Under the pieces are notes generated by a model. That model made no database searches, had not been told where the DNA came from, and saw only the letters and a program-made list of their open reading frames with translations. A stretch of 64,000 bases of DNA from Oreocharis arfaki (Eukaryota > Chordata > Aves > Passeriformes > Paramythiidae). The first letter of the stretch is position 1; every line of letters starts with the position of its first letter. The stretch covers positions 1,145,065 to 1,209,064 of the forward strand of contig VZRR01010232.1 of the NCBI GenBank assembly GCA_013398015.1, in the 5' to 3' direction. This document shows positions 49,538 to 62,200 of this stretch, piece after piece. The position numbers were made by a program, and so were the translations under genes.

Positions 49538-51080
49538 ATGAAGGACTGTGCAGAGTCCCTAAATCCAAAGTGCATTTCTGAAAGGGCACTTTCTTTCAGG
49601 AGAAGTATTTCTAATAGTCTCTCTCCGCTGCAAAAGGGAAGGAGTTATCTCCTTGCCATCGCTGATTGCCTGGTGTAAAGTGCTTTGCATTAGCCTAAAA
49701 GAACACAGTTGAGTGCTTCCAGATGGTGGGAGGCAGCAGGCAGGATGGCCATGGCCAGGCAGTGCCTGGTGCCCGCTCCCCACCCTGGGCACAGCCTGGC
49801 CCTGGAGGCTCCCGCTGGCTGCAGGCAGCAGCTGCTTCTTCCCCCGCTCTGCCTTCTCTTCCCCAGGGTGAGCAAACACACAAATGTGCTTCCTTCTTTT
49901 GGTTTGTGAGTAGGAGTAGCCTGAGAGAGACACTGTGGATGGGCATCCATGAGCATGAGACGAGTTCCAGAGGGGGCAGAGGAACCTCCAAGCAGAGACT
50001 GTACTGAGGAACCAACCACTTCGGGCTGAACACTGCTGTAAGTTTTTAAAAAATGCCCAAACCCATTTTAAAATATTTAAAAATCCATCATGGTCTGTGG
50101 TAAGCTGTTGATGATTAAAACCATTTGCCTTTTTTCTATTCTGAACGTTTCTCACTCCAGTTGCTGGGCTCAGATCATGCCATGATTTTCTCCATGACAT
50201 CCAAGGGTCCTCTGCTCCCAGAGTCTTCCTCAGTGTTAGTACTTGTAAAACACCTCCCAACTCCTCTCAAAGAAATTAGTGAACTGACCTTCTATCCTAT
50301 GAGCCAGGACTTCTAGGACACACACCATTCTTGTAATTTTTCTTTTTCAGAACCACTTTTAAATTTGTGACATAGCGCTGCAAAAACGGCCTGCCTTTAT
50401 TTCTCTGGGTCGTGGCAATATCTGCATGAGCTCATTCTTCTCCAGTTCACACATTCAAGGTTCCTATTTAATTTTTCAGCCGCTGCAGGCAGCTCACATT
50501 GAGGTGTTTATCATTTCAAAAACACAGTCACCTCAGCCAGTAAGCATGACCTATTTTCCTGGTTCCTGGACCTCATATTTTTTGTCTTGTTTAAAGGACT
50601 CTGGTTGTTCATTGGATCCAGATCACTCTGAAATACTGATTTATTATTTACTAATTTGCCAGTTTTTCTGTCATCTGTGACTTTTGTCTTAGAATTTGGA
50701 TATTTTCTTCTAGATCATCGATAATGATGCTCTACGACACTGAACCCAAAATAGATTGCTGGGCAACTGAAGAGAAGCAGTCATGCTGAATGTGGGTTCC
50801 CTGCTCCCAATTATTGAAATACCTGTAAAAGTGAAGGCCATCTTGAAGATACATGTAAAAAACTTTTGGAGATCCTCCAAAATAGAGAGATACGTACACC
50901 GCTGCCAAAAGAAACAAAGCTTAAATCTGTTGTGATTTGTTGGTTTGTTTGTTTGGGTTTTTTTTTTTAACAGCCTCTTTTTCATGAGAAAATACTTTTT
51001 AACTATGTCAGGGCTTTTAAGTTCTGAAGGATAAGGACATAACAGGAAAGCCATCCCATTATTGTCCTGTTAACTCTTTC
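49538..51080. repeat. Tandem duplication B, copy 2 (1,543 bp)
   Basis: Matches 47,994-49,536 apart from a few substitutions, then continues into unique sequence (CTACTGCTGCC...). Left flank of copy 1 and right flank of copy 2 are both unique, as expected if two contigs overlapping by 1.5 kb were placed end to end. Confidence 0.95.
50434..50834 (-). mobile_element. Decayed CR1-type LINE remnant, antisense (copy 2)
   Basis: Second occurrence of the remnant at 48,890-49,290, present only because the surrounding 1,543 bp is duplicated in the assembly. Confidence 0.5.
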
Positions 51081-54000
51081 CTACTGCTGCCGTATATGCA
51101 GCATGTCAGGGAGAAAAATTTCCTTTTTAAAATCTCTCATCCTTTCAAATTTGAGGAGAGCCACTGTTTACTCTCAGCTGTCAATTCTAGCAAAATAAAG
51201 GAGAAAGTCTGGCAAATAAAAATCCCCTCCCAACCTTCTATCTTATTCTCTGTTTGGAGCTATATGCTTGGTAAGTTCTAGCAATATGAAGCTTCAAAAA
51301 GCCATTTCCTGTAAGTTTGAACTAGAATAGTTTCCTATTATAATTTGAATACTGGTCAGGCTTTTCAATCTACTGCAGGAAGGCATTCAAGGACGTGCCA
51401 AATGTTAAATGTTAGCATTATTTATTGTAGTATTGTCAGCACATCTTTTTTTTCAAAATAGATCCATACAGAATAGTCCCCAACCCACAGAGCTGTGATG
51501 AACCAGCAACCTGAAAGTGGCTTTAGGGCACCAACTTATTGGCAAAAATATCAAGTAACCTGCAACATTTAACTCCCCTTGCACTGTGAATGCCTTCTGC
51601 CAGCTGGGATATTTGTGATGTACTTCTAGGAAAGACAAGCTTTGAAACAGCTTCAGAGTAAGACAAGACTGAGAGAAGGATGTGTTCACACATTTGCTGG
51701 TAAGTGTTTTATCTTCTCAGGGCCCAGAAGAAGGCACAGAGAACCAAGCTGTGAAGAGTCTCAGGGAAACCACATAAAACCACGTATTTAACTTTAGGTG
51801 TGCACTTGTACACAGATAAATCAAGGTTCCTGGTGGCTCCTCTAAGTCTCTTTACCACAGGGGCTTGAGTTGCTCAGCCACTTGGAGTTCTCTTGTTCGC
51901 AGTTCTTAATACAAGTTATACTTAATACAAGTTCTCTTCTTAATACAAGAGATCTTTCTAAGACTGATGCAGAGAAGGTCGTATGCTTTTCCTGAGCTCT
52001 GTGATTAATAGTATCCAAGGCTTTAAAAATATATAGGAGGAGACAATAATTGTCAAGGTTTAGGTGTAAGTCTAGTGAATTCATTGCTTCCTTTAGGAGA
52101 CGATTTGCCATACCTCTGATGGAGTAAGACAGTCTTGTAAACAAAAGAAACTCTAATGAATATAAAAGGGAAAGAATGAGGCTTTTGTCCCCATTGTCAC
52201 ATAAAATATCTCCCTCTCCCCTTCAGTGCAGGAATACTTATCAATACTATGTTTGAATCCTACCTAATCATAGCAGAAAATAGAATAATTTTGCAGAACT
52301 AAGACCAGTTTCTAAAAGCAGGAGAGGTTCAGTCCGAGCATCATTAAAATTAGAGTCCAGTTCTCAGTCTCCAGCCTGTGATCCCCCAGGGCAAAAACAA
52401 CACTGCCCTCAGTATCGTCCCCGAGTTGTTGAAGGTTTGTCCACTCCACGGCCAGGGAAATCTGTCCCTGGGAAGCCCTTCTCCATTTCTTTCATCTAAA
52501 AGCCTTCACCAGGAATCTGAGGTCTCGTCATTGTCACACAGAGCAGACCTGCCCTTCATTTCAGGGTTTCAAGCCAAAAAAACCGCAAACAGTGCTCTAA
52601 TTAGCAGCTCTGCCGACTTTTTCTGGACTGCAAAGGATTGAGGAGTCACAGCCAACCTTTGATTTAAAATCTAGAGAGTTACAGCCTGGTCTTCCTTTGA
52701 GAAGCAGTGATTTCTGCACTCCGGGACTCATTAGGGAGGAAGCTTCTACCACCATACATATACTTTATTAAAAAGGCTGAACATTTTAATAGACGAGATG
52801 TAACACCCAGATGCTCCATTCTACCCCTTCTCTCTCCGTGCCTGCCAGAGATCCGTGGGGATGGGGCAGCTGCACCATTTCCCTGGTTTATCCAAGGGAA
52901 TTTTATGCAGGAAAAAAACCATGCTGCAGTGAAGGTTACTGGTTATATAAGGGCTTGAGTTGGGGATTTTTTGGACTCCTCTGTTACCAAGGCTTTTCAA
53001 AAATCCACAATAGGCCAAATTTAGCCCAACCCTACACCAAGTGCCTTGCAGTGACTGTGAGAGCAATTAAGCAGCACTATTCCCCAAGCTGTCCTCTCCT
53101 CAATTATGTCGGCAAACAAAGAGGCGTGACTGGGTAAGACCCTCTCTGTTAAACAAACCAGCCCTACTTATTTTCACTTTGATCAGGGGGATGAAGTCAG
53201 CAGGGAACAGGGAAGGCAAAGCAGCACGTTCTCTCATGGACTTCTGAAGTTTACAAATAAAAAAAAAAAGGAGAGAGAGAGAGAGAAAAGAACTTAACCC
53301 ATCCTTAGTGTGGAGCATCAGGTACACCAGGCAGGATAGTGGGGCCTCAGGTTCCTGGGACTGGGAACTGGGCAGCTGTTACAGTTAGCTTAATGGAAAT
53401 CCAGGAGAAATTCCCATTGGGAGTCTATCTTTCAAAATCCCACCTTTTTCAGAGGAGCTTGCAACAGGATGATCTATTTTTTGTATCCCTTTCTGTTTCA
53501 GAAGTGGCAAGAGATACCCCCTTAATTGCTGTGCCTCATCTCTTAAGAAAGTGAATGAAAGCCAAGGAATTATGATAACTTGAACTATGCTATTCTTTTA
53601 TTGGTATAAATGCATAATTAGTCTGCTGGATATAAAACAAGAATGTGCTCTATGAACTAATAGTGTATTCTCTTCTTTCTTTCAGATTTCAGTAACTGTC
53701 ACTTCCTTTGGGTTAGGGTTATTTTTTAATTGGGCTTATTTGGTTGAAGATTTTTGACTGAGCTATTGTGCTGAGACAGAATAAACGTTGCCCCACATCA
53801 CAGACCCCCCATCACCTCTGCAGTCTCTGCTAGAAAAGCCAACTTTGCATTTCTCAGCTAATGAAACATTCAGCAGTGTCTGGGCAGGGAGGGTTACCAT
53901 CAAACTCTCCCTACTGAGAGGTAAAGCGTATCACAGTGTTTCTTAAATCTGCATTAGCTGTTTTGACATCACTTTTAAGACACTCTTGGTCTTGCCTGGA

Positions 54001-54559
54001 AGACGGGAGCGGTGCTGGTTCCTCGGGGTCCCTGGGAAGCAGCCTCGGGAGTCGCAGCAGCTCCAGCAAAGCTGCACCACATGGGAAACCTGCACATATC
54101 CGTGAGCCAACTCCCCAGCAGCATCTCCAGGATGTATGAGCAGAGGCCTTGCTCGAGGGATTGTTTTTCATACAAAAATGTAGTGTTTGCAAAAGCAGTT
54201 GATGCAGAATAATGGAAACAGAAGCCACTTCCTTACCCACAGACCTGTGTCTCGAAGCGTGAGAGGTTCTGATGGCTGGGGAGAGAGCAAGAGGAGATTA
54301 GAGCTTTTTATGTAAAAACTTGCTCGACCATTGCTTCATTTTAATCTCTTATTTATTACTGGTTGCATCTGCTTATAAATTAGGCCAGTAAGTTGTCTGG
54401 AGCTCTTAATAGCACATTTCACTGCTGCTTTGAAAGATCATCTGTACAGCCAACAAAATAATATTAATGGGTCATTACTTCAGTAAAGCAAACCACAGAT
54501 TGATAACAGCAGCATTAGCAGGATGGTCATAATGAACTCTTGGAACTTCTTTAGTGCCT
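51081..54559. other. Non-coding stretch, no gene seen
   Basis: No supportable exon or RNA gene. It contains a near-perfect repeat of AATACAAGTT words around 51,909-51,945 and the A/GA tract at 53.26 kb. Confidence 0.4.
53257..53290. repeat. A-run plus (GA)n microsatellite
   Basis: About twelve A residues are followed by roughly eight GA units. Confidence 0.85.
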
Positions 54560-54665
54560 GGTATCAAAACACTTTCCCAAGGAGAATATTTTTTACCCCA
54601 TTTTACACCTGGAGAAACTGAGAAAAGGAGCAATATCCGGACTGTTGGACAGCGACACAAGCAGA
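54560..54665 (-). mobile_element. MIR-like ancient SINE fragment, antisense
   Basis: ACCCCATTTTACACCTGGAG followed by AAACTGAGAAAAGGAG and a decayed GACAGCGACACAAGC matches the reverse complement of the MIR/CORE-SINE 3' half, whose usual form is CCCCATTTTACAGATGGGG AAACTGAGGCACAGAG and CACACAGC. These elements are very old in amniotes and survive only as scraps in birds. It is called from the remembered consensus. Confidence 0.6.
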
Positions 54666-55764
54666 CGCTTGCAGCTCAGAAACTGAAACTGATATTTCTC
54701 ACAGGCCATACTCTGGAGTTTTAGTTTTAATTTATTGTCACCTTCTCTTTGTCAGTCAGAGCCTCTGCCAGCTCAGGGGAAGGCTTCTCTGAAGGAGGAG
54801 GAAAGGCTGTGGTTGCCCATTGGCACCTTCATGCCACCCCCCTTTGATAGTTCATGCCTGCAGAGTTTCAGCTCTCTAGAGGTACTTTTCTCTATAAGGG
54901 CTCCTAGAAGAAGCCCTAAAAGCTCATTTCCTAAAGTCATGCTGTGTATACTACTGATTTTTTTAGGGCTTGCCTGAATTTATGTGGGAAAACTAATCCA
55001 AAAATCCTCTGTGAACTTGCTCAGAATCAAAGTAGCCTGAAGTGATTTAAGCTAAGCTAATGAAGGCCTGACTGAGCTTCTCTGCACAAAGCTTTCAGTG
55101 CCATTTTAATCATCCACTTCATCACACCCTTAATTTTGGATCAACAGCATTACTGACAAACCCTCTCAAAATAAAGGAGAAATACAAGAAAGGACTCCAG
55201 GATGTGGGCGACTATCGATAAGAGTTTTCTTTACAACTATGCTACAAAAGCCAAATCTTACAGTCCTGACCAGGGAAGACAAGAGGAGTATGCATCAGAG
55301 ACTTGTGAAAAATGAAATCAGGAGTTTGGCAGTTCAGAATCTCCTCTGAGTCTTTAATTCTGAGGAAGAACCAAGGCTGGAGTGATTCAATGCAAACATC
55401 TTTGACTCTTATGCCTGGAGAGAAGCATCTGAAAACAAAACTCCCTAAGGACCAAACTCAAGACAAATAAACTCAGATTTCACCTTTTTCTTCTGACCTT
55501 TTCTCAATTCTTCATGAATTTCAGGCTAACCTCAGCACAGTCAGTTCTTCCTTCCCAGTGCCAGAGGATGGGGTCCTACAGCACATCCCCAGGAGTGAGC
55601 CCAGCCTCCTGGGGACCTTCCTCTCCCAGAAGGAGGGAACTGAGCCTGCAGCAGCCATACTTCAAATACTTTAAAACACAGGTTTTTCTGCTAATCTGCT
55701 CCACTTGAGCAGTCAGTGCTGGAAGCGGACCAATGCCTTGGAGAAATACTTCAGTTTCTCCCAG
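54666..55764. other. Non-coding stretch, no gene seen
   Basis: No exon or recognised repeat between the MIR-like scrap and the LINE remnant. Confidence 0.4.
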
Positions 55765-56235
55765 CTTTGGAACCTGGGCATCATTTTTGATCTGCCTTGT
55801 GTGCTCTCACTAGATCAATGTATCATCACAGCAGTTCCCTCTGCTGAAATAGGGCCATCCTTCTCCCAGCACAGCAGAGTGTCTCATCATCTTATACCAC
55901 AGATCAACTCTAATTTTCTTCTCTCTAACACAGAAAACTGCCATTTTGCCCTGCTTGTATCCTCTGAGAACAACACCGTAAAGAGAATTTTCTTACCTTC
56001 CCTTCAGACTATGTCCTTCCCTTCTAACACAGCCCTCCTCTCACCTCTCTTCAGTGGCCACATCAAACCTAAGCTGCTTGGTCTGTATTTTCAAGGCGCT
56101 TCACAACTTTTATCTGCCTTACCCGTCGTTTTTCACAGAGTTCCAAGAGATCATCTCTCACCTTCAATCAGCCCCAGTGCCAGATGGAAGCAGCCCCAAA
56201 TCCTCCCCCCACCTCTCTCAATACAGCTAACTAAC
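55765..56235 (+). mobile_element. L2/CR1-like LINE remnant, sense
   Basis: The plus-strand frame reads WNLGIIFDLPCVLS at about 55,768-55,809, matching the LGVxFD motif near the end of the reverse-transcriptase domain in L2/CR1-group LINEs. Further on come AACACAGCCCTCCTCTCACC-like pyrimidine-rich sequence and TGTATTTTCAAGGCGCTTCA near 56,084, the counterpart of the usual VFKALHxL motif. The frame is broken between these motifs, so it is a dead fragment. It has the opposite orientation to the CR1 remnants that follow and is a separate, probably older insertion. Confidence 0.6.
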
Positions 56236-56514
56236 ATGAAAACAGCAACTCCTCCCTTCTGTGCCAGAGACTGTGGCAGATGGCACCACCCTGTTTATTA
56301 CAGGATAATCCTTTTTAAAAAGAAGATAAGGAAAAAGAAATACACAGAAAGTTTAATGAGGACTTGGAAATGGAGTTCCTGCATATTTATGCAGACTGGA
56401 AGTCATCCCTGGGGTCACCAAGTGCAGTCCCTTCTATCATGTGCACTACATTGTATTAACTCTCCATAAACTTACTGAGCTGTGGCTGGAAAGTAGTTGG
56501 GATTCTGCTCATTG
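56236..56514. other. Spacer between LINE remnants
   Basis: About 280 bases with no recognisable feature. Confidence 0.4.
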
Positions 56515-56790
56515 TCATTCCTTCAAGAAGGCTGTTCCAGCCTTCCTGTCTTAATGGCTAGGAAACTTATTTTGATTTCCAGTGTGATTTTATTGGTCTC
56601 CAGTGCAAATAGTCCTTTTTTCTCCCTAAGGTTTTTACAGGCAGTAATCATAACCCTGCTAAGCCTTTATTTCCCTGTGATCAACAAGCCATGCTCCTTT
56701 AGCCTTCTCTTGTAAATCAGGCTCTCCATTCTCCTGATCTCTCTAATACCCCCATCTGCGTGTGTCTCTGTTTTAATTCACGTTTTTAAA
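56515..56790 (-). mobile_element. Old CR1-type LINE 3' region, antisense
   Basis: AAGGCTGTTCCAGCCTTCC, ATGGCTAGGAAACTTATTTT, CATGCTCCTTTAGCCTTCTC and CAGGCTCTCCATTCTCCTGA occur in the order of the reverse complement of the old CR1 3' region found across reptiles and birds. It ends near GTTTTAATTCACG, matching the usual CAGTTTGAATTCA. The copy is strongly diverged and inactive. Confidence 0.75.
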
Positions 56791-56939
56791 GCACAGATAT
56801 TCACAAATGGCTGCAACAAACCAGGATGCTAAAAGCTCCTTATCTATGCAGACGATGCTTTTGCCGGTGTAAGCTGTGTCCTTTTCACAACTCATCACAA
56901 AGTGGACATAATTTTGTTCAGAAATTTTGATTCTGTAGA

Positions 56940-57230
56940 GCTGATGCCAGACTAAAAGGCCTGTACCCACTGGTCTCTCTATTACTCTCCCTTTCTCAAA
57001 TACAGACACTGTGTTTGCTATTCTTCAGTCACAGAGTGCCACCCTTGAGTTGATAGATTTATTAAAAACTCTTACTACCAGATTTGCAATTTCACACATC
57101 AATTCTTCCAGAACTTTAGGAGCAAAAGTTTCCACTCCACAACTCTCCACTCCCCCCAACATGTGCTATGGAAGACTTTTAGCTTTTATTCCACTTTTGG
57201 TGAGGCAAACTCTGTTGCCACTTGCTCCTT
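56940..57230 (-). mobile_element. Old CR1-type LINE RT-region piece, antisense
   Basis: GATGCCAGACTAAAAGGCCT near 56,941 and GTTTGCTATTCTTCAGTC near 57,013 correspond to the CR1 stretches TGTCAGACTGACAGGCCT and TTAGCTTTCTTCCAGTC. TTATTAAAAACT and TCCAGAACTTTAGGAGCAAA also fit in order. It is probably the same insertion as 56,515-56,790 with the region between lost by deletion, since the order and orientation agree. Confidence 0.65.
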
Positions 57231-59204
57231 CCCATTAGACACTGCACTTTTACCCCTCTGCAAACTGGTTGACTTGAATTTCTGCATCCACACATTGAGA
57301 TATGATCCCCAGCATGGTGAGTGATGGTTCCATGCCTACAGTGAAAGTGGGATATTGGATTTGTGCTGAAATGTTAAGAAACACATAGGATATATTAAGG
57401 ATTTCAGAACTTAACGGGAGCATCAAGATGAACAAGTATGCTTTTAAAATCTCTTTGTAATGCTTGAGGTGGAATAAGCACCATGTATCGACTGGGCCGT
57501 TAAAACAAAACCACTCCAGGATTTGAGTGCATTTCTGCAATAAAGTGAAATGAACAATACTTGTGGCAATCACAGCCTCAATAATTGCCTGGGAACCTCC
57601 AGAGAAACTGAAGCCCAAAAGACAAAGGAAAGAGGGAATAATACAAAAAAGGAAAAAAAAAAAAAGGTGAAAACAAATATTGGAAGACACCTGAACAGTT
57701 ATTTCACTGCTACAGAAAAAAAAATGCCACATGCTTTGTTTAGGAACAGCATCCTAACACTCTTCCTTTTGACGAAATCAATGGAGAGCACCAGAGGAGT
57801 CCATTAACATCACAGTCAGCTGCCGTGCTATGGATCTGCTGTCTGATATCCATGGGAGCCCTCAAATTCTCCTTGTGCAGCCCTCTTTAAGGCTGTCTGA
57901 CACAGAGTGGGGCGCACAGCTGGAATACTCCAGGCTCCCTCCAGGTGAGGCTTAACTGGAGCTGAGGAGCTGGTGAGCTCGCTCGGCTGTGGGGCTGGGA
58001 GGAGCAGAGCGGGACAGTGGTTTGCTGCTGTGCTGGTGAAAGCCCTGGGAGGCAACTGGCACCGGACACAGGGAAAGGGCTGTGGCCAGGACACATTTAA
58101 AATGCAAGAGATGTGAGCATGTGGGGTACCAAGAAGATCGCTGCAGCTTCTCCTTCCTATTTCACCCCGGGTTCGTCTCCGCACAAGCTGACATGCGGCA
58201 GGGTGCAAACCACAGATTACATCTGTTCCTTGCCTGACCCTGAAGCCCAAATGGACAAAGCCAAGGGGGCCAAGCAGGTGCAGGAGGCAGGCAGGAGGAG
58301 CAGCCTCCTGGCCCTGGCCTGGGCTGCCATGCTGCTGCTAAGCAACGTGCAGGCACAGCCCTCAGCCTGCTCGGAAAACCAATCTAGGCAGCATCGCGCT
58401 CCCCTCGCATTAAATGTCAGTTTACAAATGGAAGTGACAGATCACAAACCATTCCCCTCTGCAGCGATGTGGTCTCATCCTGAACCCATCTCCCCATGCC
58501 CCACTGGTGCAAAGCGATTCCACCTCTGCTAAATGACTCCCAGAGTCTCCAAAGTACAATTTTGTTTTATAGTCGCTGTCAAACCAAAATGTTTCATGTT
58601 AATTTCTTACAACCTACTCCACTGTCTGCTCCGCTCCTATTTGATATTTATTCCCCTGTCAAATGTGCATTTATTTGCTGACATTTTTATTAAATTAGAC
58701 AGTAATAAATCTGTCTGCGTTTATGTTTATGTCCCTTCATGCAGAGGACCCCAAAGTAAGTTCCATACATTACGTGCATGGCCAAATGCTCATAAGCATT
58801 TCACAGAGGGTAAATAAAGTCAAAGTACTGGTAATCAAAAATGATAACGACCCAACCTGGCCAGGCTGGAAGGGGACCAGGGGAAGAAATGTTTTTGTAG
58901 CAGTGGGCGATCATCTCTCTCCTGAGCAGAGAGGGAAGTTTCTGCGAACAGCCCCACTTCCAGATTGTGAAAATTCACACTTTTTATTTTCTTTTAGACA
59001 GGATAGAGAATTTCTTGAGCCCCACTGTTAGCAGATTTTTAGCAGTAAAAACCAGCTTTTAAATGGTTGCAACTTAGAAAATGTTGCCGTGAGATACGTT
59101 ACAAATGAAATTCCAGTGTGCAGTTAGTGGTCACATGCTCCCCAGCTCTTAAAAGAGCTCTTAAAAACCTCCTTAGCTCTCCAAATCCTGAGGAAATACA
59201 ATTC
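57231..59204. other. Non-coding stretch, one signal-peptide-like frame
   Basis: No supportable multi-exon gene. A plus-strand frame from an ATG at 58,251 to a stop at 58,532 (93 codons) starts with a basic region and a hydrophobic core (LLALAWAAMLLLSNVQA) like a secretory signal peptide, but nothing after it is recognised and the ATG context is poor. The AT-rich part at about 58,540-58,740 looks like a possible conserved non-coding element. An A13 tract lies near 57,653. Confidence 0.35.
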
Positions 59205-59290
59205 TGCACAGTAAAAGTGAGGCACAGAGGAGTGGGATTTGCTTGATGTTGCCCATCAAGCCATCACCAGTCAGGAATGAAGATCGAAAC
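59205..59290 (-). mobile_element. MIR-like ancient SINE scrap, antisense
   Basis: GTGAGGCACAGAGGAGTGGG followed by TTGCTTGATGTTGCCCATCA and CAGTCAGGAATGAAGATCGA follows the reverse complement of MIR (GAGGCACAGAG, TTGCCCAAGGTCACACAGC, GTCAGTGGCAGAGC...GAA). It is weaker than the copy at 54.6 kb. Confidence 0.45.
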
Positions 59291-62200
59291 AACTAAATGC
59301 CATCTGGAAAAAGCCGGGGGACCAGATCACCTGTCTCACATTTGTGTCATTTGAAGCTTCCCCCCAAAAAACCTCAGTGCAAGAGAGTATTTATGTGCGT
59401 AGTAACTGTTTTTCATAGCTGCAACAGGGAGTAGAACAAGTCAGAAACTCACAACAGCAAGGTCATTCAAGGTTGAGGCTTTTCCTCAGCTCCCTCCTGC
59501 TGTCCCCTGTCGTATCAGCCATGCCTGATACCATGCAGCACACGTGCCCTGCAATTCCTGGCTGTCACAGCGGCATCTTAACGAGGGGCCTCACGCCCTC
59601 CTGCTCCCTCCACGCCACCCACACCCAGCCTGAGAAGAGGAATGCAGAGGAATTCAGAGCAGCTCCTTCCAACTTCAGAGGGCTCCGAACACAGGAAATT
59701 TTTTTGCTAAATTACAATGTCTTGAAATTGGCAACAGCACGCTGATTATGTCTCATTGTGGCTGTGATGTCCTTGGCGATGGAGCTGGGAGACCACAAAG
59801 TGAATATAATGCTCCTCTATGTGACTCTAATGACTGATGATGCTCTGCTGTGGGTAGCAATTTTGAAATAACTGAGAATGACGACAGAGAATATTGCCTT
59901 TGTCTTCTTGCTTCAGAAGAACTTTACGTGTAACTAAGGAGTACAGCGCAGCACTGCCAGCCACACACGCCGCTAACAGGGAAATTTGCAGCACCATCAA
60001 GCAGTTTGTGCTAATCTGCCCCATACAGAGCCCTGCAGGGCAGGCTGAGCTCGTGAAGCAGGGCAAGGTGGGTGCTCACTCCTAGGCAGGATCTTCTCAC
60101 AAGCAGGAAGAAATCTCAGGGCACAGGGACGGCCAACAAATACTGCAGACCATGAGACCAAATTAATAAATTAAATTAAGTGTAGCATTTTTTAAATTGG
60201 GCACCAGATGCTTTCCTCACTCTGGTTGCTTCCTGTCATTCTGGTAGCTCACAGGAACCGTGTCACTGAATAAAACAAGCGCTGATCCCGCAGAGGGATG
60301 AATTGAATGCTTTGGTGACACGCAGAGAATGCCGTTCTGTTGTCTTCGAGACCTGACCTAGTATTGCTGTTTGCCAACCCTTTGTGCCACGGAGGAGTGC
60401 CAGCCTGCTCAGGAGTGTCTCCTGTGCTTTGTGACCCTCTCACAGTCAACATATGCACAGGGGATGCACAGAGTGTGTCCCATGTTAGACAGGGCTGATG
60501 GGGTTTCTCTCCTGCCGTAACCACCCTCTGACAGAGCAAAGAGGACTTCAGTGCAGAGGAACGTCACTGTCAGTCAAATGGAAAACACCATGTCAGCAAT
60601 CATCCTGTGAGTGGGGAGGTGAGGAGGGAAACACAGGGGGAGGCTGAATGCAGATCCAACCCCTGGTGTGTCCTGCAGGAAGCTCCAGATCTCCTCTGAG
60701 CCTCAACCAGGATCTTATACCCATCCCAGCCCTCCACAAAGAGACCCAGAGACGTGAGCCCTTCCCAGCCAGAGCAGGCTCAGCTCCAGCCTGGCTGAGG
60801 GACCACCAAGCCCAGTGACCATCACATATGAGCTGATTACTTTGATTTTTACACACTGTCTGGATGAGATAATTTAAGCTTGTGCAGGTCAGTCTCCAGA
60901 GATTGAAGACTGACATAAGAGGGGCACAGAAATCTATTTCTGATCTGCCAGAACAGCAGGTCCTGAGAAGTCCAAGTGCTGTGCTGGCAGCACGTTTCTG
61001 TTTGCCTTTGAGGGATGGGAAATCAGAAAAGAAGAGGTCAGCTAACTCCAAGATAACACAGCTGATTTGGAGAAGTGTCACCATGAAGTCTTTGCTTTGA
61101 TGGTCATTAGGGCCCCTGAAGATACTGGACTGAGAAAATTTTGTTATAATCCATCCTGAAGGATTTTAAACTCAAGATATTGTTGAGAGAATGAACTCCT
61201 TGCTCAAACCCCAGTGCAGACTCAATTGCCATGGTGGCCTTTGTTCCACAGTCACAGTTTATTTATCTTCCCCCCTCCCATTGCTGCAGGAGCCAATGGA
61301 GAACAGAAATGTACCAACAGGTCTGAGTAGATCTATGAGAAACTCTTTCCCTGTGAATAGGACAAGTCAGTGCCCACAGTATTTGATCTCACCCAGCTCC
61401 TGAGCTCACAGAGGAAATGATGCAGAGAATGCTTTCCCACACCTCAGGAACAATTTAGGTGGGGCACATAAATCTGTGTCCTGTTCCACCCAACAACAAG
61501 CCAGAGGGTCTTTTTGAACCACAAGAGACTGATCACACCTAAAGACTGCTCCAACAAGCAACAAAGGCAGCACACAAGTGGTTTTCTGTGCACCAGAAGC
61601 TTGTGTCTGCTCCTGCCTTGTATTGTTCCTTCTAAATGGAAACCATTCTGAAGCACAGTTTGTGTGCCCTTAATGCATTCCTAGTATTGCAGCTTTCTGG
61701 GCAAAATCCATTCCCTGCACAGGGTGAAGACCATGCCCAAGACCTGTTTCTGCCTTAGTCTGGGGGGCTTTCCACAGCTCTAAATGGGGATGTCAGCTCT
61801 GGCGGTCAAGCTCCGAGGGATCTAAGGCAGGCAATTTAAAAAGTCAGTGCTCCCAACAACTCTCCCCCAAACAATTAGAGGTAAACATGTGCCTGCATTC
61901 CAATACCTTCAGCGTGGAGGTTGGCATACCAATGTGAGCCCACCTTCAGACAAACACTGAACTCACCCTGAAGGGGCAGCGTGGCTCTGGCTCCTGGCAG
62001 TAGCCAGGGACAGCTCCCTGCTCGCCCCATCCCTTGAGCCCATCTTTTCAAACTCTCAGCCTCCTGCCATTCATGGTGTTTGCTGCTCCTGCAGGGTTTC
62101 TTGGCCAGGCTATTTTGGGACAGTTTTGTTGCTGGTGCACAGAGTGGGCAGTTGTGGTTCCAGGTGCCTCCCTGCAGTGGGAGTCTGTGTGTGTGTGCCT

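Noticed and set aside
55705..56469. 254-codon plus-strand open frame
   Set aside because: It covers a decayed LINE reverse-transcriptase remnant whose motifs lie in more than one frame, so it is not a host gene.
57250..57732. 160-codon minus-strand open frame rich in Phe and Leu
   Set aside because: Its start lies in an A-rich tract read backwards (poly-Phe), and no known protein is seen.
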